From Bradyrhizobium canariense (GTDB lineage: Bacteria > Pseudomonadota > Alphaproteobacteria > Rhizobiales > Xanthobacteraceae), in NCBI RefSeq assembly GCF_900105125.1, contig NZ_LT629750.1:4987001-5051000 (forward strand): 64,000 nt of DNA. Reading direction: 5' to 3'. Positions 16,308 through 24,326 of this stretch are shown here, one piece after another. How positions within the stretch are numbered: the first letter of the stretch is position 1; each line of letters opens with the position of its first letter. The notes under the pieces were generated by a model. It made no database searches and was not told the origin of the DNA. It saw nothing but the letters and a program-made list of their open reading frames with translations. Both the position numbers and the translations under genes were made by a program.

Positions 16308-19300
16308 TGGCTCTGAATATCTCGGCATGGTCGATCCGAAATCCGCTTCCGTCCGTCGTCTTTTCGATCATCCTGCTGGTGCTGGGCTGGGTCAGCTTCG
16401 GCAAGCTCGCGGTGACGCGGCTGCCGAGCGCCGATATCCCGGTGATCTCGGTTGCGGTATCGCAGTTCGGCGCGGCGCCCGCCGAGCTTGAATCGCAGGT
16501 CACCAAGACCATTGAAGACGGCGTCTCGGGTGTCGAGGGCGTGCGGCATATTACATCTTCGATCACCGACGGCCTGTCGGTGACGACGATCCAGTTCGCG
16601 CTTGAGACCAACACCGACCGGGCGCTGAACGACGTCAAGGACGCCGTCACCCGTGTCCGCGCCAACCTGCCGCAGAACGTCAATGAGCCGCTGATCCAGC
16701 GCGTCGACGTGATCGGCCTGCCGATCGTCACCTATGCCGCGATCTCGCCGGGCAAGACGCCCGAACAATTGTCCTATTTCGTCGACGACGTCGTCAAACG
16801 CGCGCTGCAGGGTGTGCGCGGCGTCGCCCAGGTCGAGCGCATCGGCGGTGTCGAGCGCGAAATCCTGGTCTCGCTCGATCCCGACCGGCTGCAGGCCGCA
16901 GGCCTCACCGCGGTGAACGTCAGCCAAAGCCTGCGCGGCACCAATGTCGACCTTGCCGGCGGCCGGGCGGAAATCGGCAAGAACGATCAGGCGATCCGCA
17001 CACTGGCCGGCGCCAAGACGCTCAACGAGCTTGCCGGAACCATGATCCCGCTGTTTTCCGGCGGGGAAGTGCGCCTCGATGATCTCGGCACCGTCACCGA
17101 CACCATCGCCGACCGCCGCACCTTCGCCCGCTTCAACGGTGAGCCGGTGGTAGCACTCGGCATCAAGCGATCGAAGGGCGCCAGCGACGTGGTCGTTGCC
17201 GGCCTCGTGCAGAAGCGGATCGACGCGCTGAAAGCTCAGTATCCCGACGTCGACCTCAAGCTGATCGACACCTCGGTGGATTTCACCAAGGGCAATTACG
17301 AGGCCGCGATTTCGACCTTGTTCGAGGGCGCTATTCTTGCCGTTATCATCGTGCTGCTGTTCCTGCGGGACATCCGCGCCACCATCATCGCCGCGATCTC
17401 GCTGCCGCTGTCGATCTTCCCGGCGTTCTGGGCGATGGACATTCTCGGCTTTTCGCTGAACCTCGTCAGCTTCCTCGCCATCACGCTTTCAACCGGTATT
17501 CTGGTCGACGATGCCATCGTCGAGATCGAGAACATCGTGCGCCATATGCGGATGGGCAAGTCGCCCTATCGCGCCGCACTCGAAGCCGCCGACGAAATCG
17601 GCCTCGCCGTGATCGCCATCAGTCTCACCATCATCGCGATCTTCGCACCAGCGAGCTTCATGTCCGGCATCGCCGGACAGTTTTTCAAGCAATTCGGCAT
17701 CACGGTCTCGGTGCAGGTGTTCTTCTCCTTGCTCGCCGCGCGCTTCGTCACGCCGGTGCTGGCCGCCTATTTCCTGAAACACCATGGACATGATGATCCG
17801 CCGCCGGGACGCGCGCTGATGGCCTATGCGCGGCTCGTGACCTGGTCGGTGCGGCACCACTACCTCACGGTGCTGATCGGCCTTGGAATCTTCGCCGCTT
17901 CGATCTGGAGCATCACGCTGCTGCCGCAAGGCTTCTTGCCGGCGCAGGACACCGCGCGCTCGCTGCTGGCGATGGAATTACCGCCCGGCTCGCAACTCGC
18001 CTACACCGAGAAGGTCACCGAGGAAATCGTTGCGCGGCTGCGCAAGCATCCCGAGGTCAGAAGCGTGTTCGTCGACGGCGGTCGGGTGCCTCCGGGGATC
18101 CAGGAAGTACGCCGCGCCTCGCTGATCATCAATTACACGCCAAAGAGCGCACGCAAGATTACCCAGCGCGAACTCGAACTCGAGATCAGCAACGAGCTCG
18201 ATAACGTTCCGGACATCCGATTCTGGTTCCTCGACGAGAACGGCCTGCGCGCGATCTCGCTGGTCGTGACCGGCGCCGACAGCAACATCGTCAGCAACGT
18301 CGCCAGCGAATTGGCGACGCAGATGAAGCGGATTCCGATCATCGCCAACGTGATCTCCGAGGTGTCGCTCGACCGGCCCGAACTTCGCATCCAGCCGCGC
18401 GCGGACCTCGCCGCACGGCTCGGTGTTTCCACCGAGAGCCTGTCGCAGACGATCCGCGTCGCGACGATCGGCGACGTCGGTCCGGCGCTGGCCAAATTCG
18501 ACGCCGGCGACCGGCTGGTTCCGATCCGCGTCCAGCTCGAGGACTCCGCGCGCGGCGATCTGCCGCTGCTCGAGGAATTGCGCGTGCCGCTGGGCGAGCA
18601 CGGCGAAAAGGGCGGCGTCCCGCTGTCTGTTGTCGCCGACATCAAGCTCGATCAGGGTCCGACCAGCATCAACCGCTACGACCGGGAACGCCAGGCCACC
18701 GTGGCGGCGGACCTCGTCGGGTCAGCCGCGCTCGGCGATGCCACCAAGAAGATCTACGATCTGCCGGTCATGAAAAGCCTGCCGAAAGGCGTGAAGGTGA
18801 GCCCGTCAGGCGACGCTGAAAGCCTGAACGAGCTGTCGGATGGATTTGCCACCGCGATCACCGCCGGCCTGATGATGGTCTACGCGGTGCTGGTGCTGCT
18901 GTTCGGCACCTTCCTGCAACCGATCACCATCCTGTTCTCGCTGCCGCTCTCGATCGGCGGCGCGATCGCGGCCTTGCTCATCACCGGCAAGCAGCTGACG
19001 ACGCCGGTATGGATCGGCATCCTGATGCTGATGGGCATCGTGACCAAGAACGCCATCATGCTGGTGGAGTTCGCGATCGAATCGATCCGCGATGGCAAGC
19101 CTCGCCACGAAGCGATCGTCGATGCCGGCATGAAGCGCGCGCGACCCATCGTCATGACCACGATCGCGATGGCCGCCGGCATGATGCCAAGCGCGCTGGC
19201 GTTCGGCGCCGGCGGAGAATTCCGTTCCCCGATGGCGCTCGCCGTGATCGGCGGGCTGATCTTTTCAACCGTGCTGTCGCTGGTGTTCGTGCCGGCGATG

Positions 19301-19462
19301 TTCATGGTGATGGACGATCTCGGCGCGCTGATCTGGCACTTTGGCAAGAGACTCGTGGTTTCGCACGCCGGCACCGAGGAGGCGGCGGCTGATCACGGCA
19401 CTCAGCCGCCGGCCGATCACAAAAAGCCACCGGGCATCGTACATTCGCCGGCGGCAGAATAA
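16307..19462 (+). CDS. RND-family efflux transporter permease
   Basis: A 1051-residue inner-membrane pump of the AcrB/hydrophobe-amphiphile type with the expected 12 transmembrane segments and two large periplasmic loops. The proton-relay Asp pair in TM4 is present (STGILVDDAIVEIENIV). Other markers are PSADIPVISVAVSQFGAAP after TM1, IPLFSGGEVRLDDLGTV, and the TM10-12 block GILMLMGIVTKNAIMLVEFA. The C-terminus adds a short His/Pro-rich tail. Start overlaps the adaptor stop. No outer-membrane channel gene is nearby, so a TolC-type partner must come from elsewhere. Substrates are unknown. Confidence 0.95.
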   Translation: MALNISAWSIRNPLPSVVFSIILLVLGWVSFGKLAVTRLPSADIPVISVAVSQFGAAPAELESQVTKTIEDGVSGVEGVRHITSSITDGLSVTTIQFALETNTDRALNDVKDAVTRVRANLPQNVNEPLIQRVDVIGLPIVTYAAISPGKTPEQLSYFVDDVVKRALQGVRGVAQVERIGGVEREILVSLDPDRLQAAGLTAVNVSQSLRGTNVDLAGGRAEIGKNDQAIRTLAGAKTLNELAGTMIPLFSGGEVRLDDLGTVTDTIADRRTFARFNGEPVVALGIKRSKGASDVVVAGLVQKRIDALKAQYPDVDLKLIDTSVDFTKGNYEAAISTLFEGAILAVIIVLLFLRDIRATIIAAISLPLSIFPAFWAMDILGFSLNLVSFLAITLSTGILVDDAIVEIENIVRHMRMGKSPYRAALEAADEIGLAVIAISLTIIAIFAPASFMSGIAGQFFKQFGITVSVQVFFSLLAARFVTPVLAAYFLKHHGHDDPPPGRALMAYARLVTWSVRHHYLTVLIGLGIFAASIWSITLLPQGFLPAQDTARSLLAMELPPGSQLAYTEKVTEEIVARLRKHPEVRSVFVDGGRVPPGIQEVRRASLIINYTPKSARKITQRELELEISNELDNVPDIRFWFLDENGLRAISLVVTGADSNIVSNVASELATQMKRIPIIANVISEVSLDRPELRIQPRADLAARLGVSTESLSQTIRVATIGDVGPALAKFDAGDRLVPIRVQLEDSARGDLPLLEELRVPLGEHGEKGGVPLSVVADIKLDQGPTSINRYDRERQATVAADLVGSAALGDATKKIYDLPVMKSLPKGVKVSPSGDAESLNELSDGFATAITAGLMMVYAVLVLLFGTFLQPITILFSLPLSIGGAIAALLITGKQLTTPVWIGILMLMGIVTKNAIMLVEFAIESIRDGKPRHEAIVDAGMKRARPIVMTTIAMAAGMMPSALAFGAGGEFRSPMALAVIGGLIFSTVLSLVFVPAMFMVMDDLGALIWHFGKRLVVSHAGTEEAAADHGTQPPADHKKPPGIVHSPAAE

Positions 19463-19545
19463 GCGCCGGGTGCGCCCACCAAGGAACCACCCGGCCAAAA
19501 TACAGATTCGCTATTTCAACGCTTGAAGCGCTCGGCCCGGCATCC

Positions 19546-21003
19546 TCACTGAGCCGTCAAGCTCGATATGCCCTGAGTTTTTACGACAGGTTGCGGATTC
19601 CATTTGCCGGTTAGGGCATCGGATTTCGGGCCGTAGAGACGCATGGTCAGATTGAACGGCCCCTTGGGGGCAGGAAGCCAGTTGGCTTCCTTGTCCGCTC
19701 CCGGGCTCTCGTTCTGGAAATACAGATCCAGCGAGCCATCGGCATTGTATTTGAACGGCATCCAGCTGCTGACGGCGAAGCGGTTCAGGACGTTGCCGAC
19801 CTGAAAACCTTCTTGATCGTAAAGCGTGATGGACCAGAACGCATTGACAGGCGGAGCCGCCCCCTTCTCGAAAGTGATCGTATATTTGTTCGCGCCATCG
19901 AGTGGTTTGCCGGACTCGTCCGCAATATTGAGCGGGTAGATCGCATCCTCGACCAGATTTGCGCCAAGGCCAAGCTGCGCGACGATGGCCCGCTTCAGAT
20001 AGTAATTGCCGTAGACGCCCATGGTGTCGGTGTTCATCGACCAGCCATTCACGAGCCGCGCTATCGTTGGAACCTTCCAGGCCATCAGCTTTTGTGCGTC
20101 CTGCGGCGCGGATTCCAGCGCTCTTTGCACAGCGGGCTCGAGCTTTGCGATGTCAAAGCTTTTGCCTCGCTCAATTCCAATCTTTTTCATCTGTGCGACG
20201 ATGGGCTCATCGGTGATGTGGGGCGGCTGGAGCTTGAGCAACTCCGCCGCGTAAGCGAAATAGGCCGCGGCGGCCATGGTATCGACCTGCACCTTCGGCG
20301 GGGTCTTCATGTCGACGTTGGCATCGATCTTGACCTCCATCGGCTTTAGCGTTTTGCCGAATTCCGAAAGCAACGCCACCTTGTAGCCAGCCTGGATCTT
20401 ATGGACCGTATCATAGTCCTGCGGGCCGTCCGTCTTGGTGCGGCCGATGATCCAGACATAGGGCGTCGGCGCCTCGATACGCTGGGTGTCCTTTGGAAGT
20501 TTGAACTCGTCAGCGAAGTTATCGCGCAGGTCCGGCCGCCAGCCCGGAGGCGTTACCAGAAACGTCCCCGCTTTGGTGCCCGTCGTTCGCCAGCCTGGCG
20601 ACGCGAAAACGTCGGTCCACATGTCGAGCATCGGCAGCAGGTAGTATCGTCCGTCGGTGTCGGGAACGCTGATCACGACGGGCTCTTTCGACATGTCGAG
20701 CCATGCGCTGGAATAAAGCGTGTCGAAGTTGGGTCGCACGACGCCTTTGAAATTCGCCGGCGGGTATTCGGGCACGTTGACGAACGTGTTCATCGGGCCT
20801 TTGAAATTTTCCTTGCCGGGTTCAACGTTCGTGAATTGCTTTCGCGTGATGTCCATCGACAGCAGCGAATAGAAATAAACATAGGCGTCCACCGCGATCG
20901 CGTGCGCCTCCTGTTCGGTGATGACACTCTGCGCCTGCGCGGCCGGTGCTAGAACGGGGTAGACAAGAAGGCTCATAACCAAGGCGGCAGTGCTTTTTAA
21001 CAT
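19546..21003 (-). CDS. DUF1254/DUF1214 exported protein
   Basis: A 485-residue protein with signal peptide MLKSTAALVMSLLVYPVLAP and AQA cleavage. The DUF1254 domain (from ~30; YVYFYSLLSMDITRKQFTN, then FDTLYSSAWLDMSKEPVVIS) is followed by DUF1214 near the C-terminus (AFWSITLYDQEGFQV, YFQNESPG, LPAPKGPFNLTMRLYGP). Proteins of this pair are common in soil bacteria; none of the functions proposed can be confirmed here. The start ATG 21003 has AGGAGAG upstream. It is downstream of a Crp-type regulator on the same strand, 301 bases away. Confidence 0.9.
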   Translation of the reverse strand: MLKSTAALVMSLLVYPVLAPAAQAQSVITEQEAHAIAVDAYVYFYSLLSMDITRKQFTNVEPGKENFKGPMNTFVNVPEYPPANFKGVVRPNFDTLYSSAWLDMSKEPVVISVPDTDGRYYLLPMLDMWTDVFASPGWRTTGTKAGTFLVTPPGWRPDLRDNFADEFKLPKDTQRIEAPTPYVWIIGRTKTDGPQDYDTVHKIQAGYKVALLSEFGKTLKPMEVKIDANVDMKTPPKVQVDTMAAAAYFAYAAELLKLQPPHITDEPIVAQMKKIGIERGKSFDIAKLEPAVQRALESAPQDAQKLMAWKVPTIARLVNGWSMNTDTMGVYGNYYLKRAIVAQLGLGANLVEDAIYPLNIADESGKPLDGANKYTITFEKGAAPPVNAFWSITLYDQEGFQVGNVLNRFAVSSWMPFKYNADGSLDLYFQNESPGADKEANWLPAPKGPFNLTMRLYGPKSDALTGKWNPQPVVKTQGISSLTAQ

Positions 21004-21304
21004 GTCACTCTCCTGTGGTCGAAAGACGCGACAGGACGATCCGCCCTGCCGTGTCTGGAGCGTGACATGGATGTATGACCGATGGAACTTTAGAAAGAAC
21101 CGGCCATGAGGACGTGATGCCGCAGTGCTCACCGCGATTCAGAGCTTCGGAAGTAGATTAAATTTGACGAAATCGGAGCGGCGCATTGCAGTATCGTGCG
21201 GGCCGGTCAGGCAGATTCGTGTCCCGCATCGATGATGGAATCGCGTGGAATTCTGGATACCGTTTTCGTCGGCACCAAAATTATCGGCGTATCATTCCGC
21301 GCCG
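21004..21304. other. Intergenic region upstream of the DUF1254 gene
   Basis: This ~300-base stretch lies between the stop of the Crp-type gene and the start of the DUF1254 gene on the minus strand. It carries the Shine-Dalgarno for the latter. No repeat, hairpin or small gene was recognised. Confidence 0.4.
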
Positions 21305-21979
21305 CTACTCGTTCCGCGCCACCGCGGTCAGCTTGCTCATGTTCTGCAACAAGATCCGGCCACGCTGTAAATCCAAAATGCCGTCCTTGCGCCAGGTCTG
21401 AAGCTGGCGATTGACGCTTTCGCGCGCCGCGCCAACGAAAACGCCGAGCTGCTCCTGCGAAATATGCACTTCGGAGCCGAAATCGGACGCCAGCGCGCAG
21501 AGCCTTCGCGCCAGGCGAACCGGCAGCGGCTGCAGGACGGATTCCTCCATCCGCTCGCTTTGCCACCGGATGCGCTGGCATAACAGCCTGATGATTTTGA
21601 TCGCGACCTTTGGCTCGCGTTCAAGGTGGGCGAGGAAATCCTCGCGCCGCAGCACGAATAATTCGGTGGCTTCGCCCGCGGTCGCATCGGCCGTGCGGCT
21701 CTCGCCGTCGAGCACAGCGACCTCGCCGAACAGATCGCCGGAGCCCATGAAATTCAAAGTCAGACGGCTACCGTCGGAAGCGCCGGTCTCGATCCGGATC
21801 TGGCCCCGGCGAACGCCGAACAGCGCGTCGCCGCTGTCGCCCTTCTGGAACAGGACTTCGCCGACCGCGAGCTGCTGGGTGTGGCAAAGGCCGGAGATCC
21901 GCGCCAATTCGTCGGCGCCGAGATCCGCGAACATCGGGTTCATCTTCAAGATAACCGCAAACTCGGTTTGTTTACTCAT
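21305..21979 (-). CDS. Crp/Fnr-family transcriptional regulator
   Basis: A 224-residue regulator with an N-terminal cyclic-nucleotide-binding-type barrel (VGEVLFQKGDSGDALFGVRR, GSGDLFGEVAVLDGESRTAD) and a C-terminal winged helix (ISQEQLGVFVGAARESVNRQ). The phosphate-binding-cassette region GEVAVLDGESRTADATA resembles cNMP-binding members. There are no N-terminal FNR cysteines. A Crp-type half-site pair lies 57 bases upstream, between this gene and the divergent asmA-like gene, so autoregulation is possible. A nucleotide cyclase gene lies 2.3 kb away. Confidence 0.9.
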   Translation of the reverse strand: MSKQTEFAVILKMNPMFADLGADELARISGLCHTQQLAVGEVLFQKGDSGDALFGVRRGQIRIETGASDGSRLTLNFMGSGDLFGEVAVLDGESRTADATAGEATELFVLRREDFLAHLEREPKVAIKIIRLLCQRIRWQSERMEESVLQPLPVRLARRLCALASDFGSEVHISQEQLGVFVGAARESVNRQLQTWRKDGILDLQRGRILLQNMSKLTAVARNE

Positions 21980-22035
21980 GGCAATACCTTCCGGAACTTC
22001 AAATGCAGGCGTATCAAAATTTGCGTCCCTGGAAG

Positions 22036-22051
22036 TGTGTCATAAGTCACA
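22036..22051. promoter_or_regulatory. Crp-like binding site between crp-type and asmA-like genes
   Basis: TGTGT-CATAAG-TCACA matches the TGTGA-N6-TCACA consensus with a single half-site mismatch. Its position between the divergent regulator and AsmA genes suits control of either. Crp family members in this group can use related sites; binding by the adjacent protein is inferred. Confidence 0.45.
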
Positions 22052-22187
22052 TAACTTTGCAGCAGCCCCGGTTTATTTTTGGCGGCTCTGAGCAGCTTGC
22101 CCGTTCCGGGATAAGCTCGGACCACCGGCCGCGATCGATCATGGCGCGGCCGGAATCGATGCCGCTTGCCCGGGTTGGAATATCGCC

Positions 22188-24164
22188 ATGAGAGCACTGA
22201 AAATCGCGGGCGCCGCTGTCGCCGCACTGATCGTCGTCGCCGTGCTGCTCTTGTTGATCGGGGTTCCCTCCGATTTCATGACCTCGGCAGTACAGTCACG
22301 GGTTGAGCGCGAAACCGGATACCGGCTGACAATTGCGGGCACGACCAAAATCGGCGTCTGGCCGTCGCTGAACGTGACGTTGAACGACGTCACGCTGCAG
22401 GATCCCAAAGACCGCGACACCAGCAATCGGCTGACCGTCGGCAGCATCCAGGCCGACATGACATTGGCGAGCGTGTGGTCCGGTCATCCGCACATCACCG
22501 AACTCGTGATCGCCCGTCCGGTTCTGTCCGTCCCGCTGCTGCGTGAGCGAACCGCTCCACGCGTGTCCTCTTCGAACGCAGCGGCGCCTTCCGGCGAAGC
22601 CGATACAAATGCGGTCTCGATCGATCGCGTGAAGATCACCGACGGCACGATCGTGTTTTCCAATCTGCGCGACCGCGTCGAGAACCGCATCGAAGGCATC
22701 AGCGCCGACGCGCTGATCGGCGCCGATCGCAACGTCAAGGTCACCGGAAGCGCGCATGCCGGCGAGCATCCACTCAAGTTCGACATCAAGGCGACGGTGC
22801 CGGCCCCGCCGATCGAGCGACAGAACATTCCCCTCGAGCTGACGCTGGAGGCGCCGAACCTCCTGCAAAGCCCGCTGTCGAGCAAGGCCGAGGTCCGGCT
22901 CAACGGGTCGGTGGTCATGATCAACGGTATCACGGGAACACTGGGCGATGGCGCGTTCAATGGATGGGCGTCGGTCGATATCGCCAGCAAGCCGCTGGTC
23001 AAGCTCGACCTCGACTTCCAGCGGCTTGACGTCGCGACGGCCAGCACTCCCGCAGGGTCTCCATCGCAGCCGTGGAGCAATGCATCGATCGATCTTGCCG
23101 GATTGAATTATGTCGATCTCCAGGCGAGGATTTCAGCCGACCAGTTGAGCATCGGCAGCACGCATGTCGCGCCAGTCGCGACCGAAGCCACGCTCGCCAG
23201 CGGCGTGCTGAAATGCAGGTTTGCAAACCTCGGCGCCTATGGCGGCCAGGCCAACGGCGATCTCATCATCGACGCATCGGGCAGCAATCCCAGCTTCACC
23301 CTGCGCAGCGATCTCGCCGGCATCCGCGCGCTGCCGCTGCTGCAAAGCGCTGCCGATTTCGACAAGCTCGACGGCAAGTTGCAGGCGAAATTGGCGCTGC
23401 GCTCCTCCGGCGCAAGCCAGCGCGCCATCATGTCGAATCTGGATGGAACGGCGTTCGTCGTTTTTCAGGATGGCGCAATCCGCGGCATCAACGTCGCGCA
23501 GATGATCCGCTCGCTGACATCGGGCACGCTGTCGGGATGGCAAGAAGGGAAAGAGCAAGCCACCGATCTCACGCAGCTCAGCGCGTCGTTCCACATCGAA
23601 AAAGGCCAGGCCACCAGCAGCGACCTCAACCTGGTCGGCCCGCTGGTACGCGTGACCGGCGCGGGCACCGTCGACCTCGGCGAGAAGTCGCTGGCGTTTC
23701 GGGTCGAGCCGAAGCTTGTGATGACGACCGAGGGTCAGGGCCGGACCTCCGATCCGGTGGGACTTGGCATCCCCGTCGTGATCGACGGCCCGTGGGCGCA
23801 GCCGCGCATCTACCCCGACATGGCCGGCGTGCTGGACAATCCGGATGCGGCCTATGCCAAGCTCAAGGAAATGGGCAAAGGCCTGTTCGGATCGGATGGC
23901 GCCCTCAACGGATTGGGAGGAATGCTGGGTGGCAACGGCTCGGCCACTAACGGATCGGCCGGTGGTAACGACCAGCTCGGCGGCAATCTCGGGCAAACTC
24001 TGGGGACCATGATCCAGCAGGGCCTGCGCCAAAGCCGCACTATTTCGCCGGCGTCTCCCGCGCCAGGCGAACCATCCGCGCCCGCCCCAGGCAATCCACC
24101 GCCGCCGCCCTCGCAAGACAGCCAGCCGATGAACGACGTCCTGAAGCAATTGTTCAACCGCTGA
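22188..24164 (+). CDS. AsmA-family envelope protein
   Basis: A 658-residue protein with one N-terminal membrane helix (IAGAAVAALIVVAVLLLLIG, ~6-25) and a long periplasmic part rich in beta strands. It has the AsmA N-terminal signature (GYRLTIAGTTKIGVWPSLNV, LNDVTLQDP) and the C-terminal AsmA-like region (QDGAIRGINVAQMIRS, LVRVTGAGTVDLGEKSLAF). The tail is Gly/Asn- then Pro-rich. AsmA-like proteins of the VPS13/Chorein-type group are thought to move or organise lipids between membranes. It is a single gene divergent from the Crp-type regulator. Confidence 0.88.
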   Translation: MRALKIAGAAVAALIVVAVLLLLIGVPSDFMTSAVQSRVERETGYRLTIAGTTKIGVWPSLNVTLNDVTLQDPKDRDTSNRLTVGSIQADMTLASVWSGHPHITELVIARPVLSVPLLRERTAPRVSSSNAAAPSGEADTNAVSIDRVKITDGTIVFSNLRDRVENRIEGISADALIGADRNVKVTGSAHAGEHPLKFDIKATVPAPPIERQNIPLELTLEAPNLLQSPLSSKAEVRLNGSVVMINGITGTLGDGAFNGWASVDIASKPLVKLDLDFQRLDVATASTPAGSPSQPWSNASIDLAGLNYVDLQARISADQLSIGSTHVAPVATEATLASGVLKCRFANLGAYGGQANGDLIIDASGSNPSFTLRSDLAGIRALPLLQSAADFDKLDGKLQAKLALRSSGASQRAIMSNLDGTAFVVFQDGAIRGINVAQMIRSLTSGTLSGWQEGKEQATDLTQLSASFHIEKGQATSSDLNLVGPLVRVTGAGTVDLGEKSLAFRVEPKLVMTTEGQGRTSDPVGLGIPVVIDGPWAQPRIYPDMAGVLDNPDAAYAKLKEMGKGLFGSDGALNGLGGMLGGNGSATNGSAGGNDQLGGNLGQTLGTMIQQGLRQSRTISPASPAPGEPSAPAPGNPPPPPSQDSQPMNDVLKQLFNR

Positions 24165-24326
24165 CGGTCGAACGCCGCGCGCAATTGCCGCGAAAACAGC
24201 CCCAAAATCAGGCAGATCGCACGCTAACCACGCCGCCAGCCCCCGGCGGCTCCCGTCGAATTGTGCTAAAGAAGCGAGGCTTGAGACGACCGTGGCTGCC
24301 GCCATCTGGCGCGCACGAGGATCTGA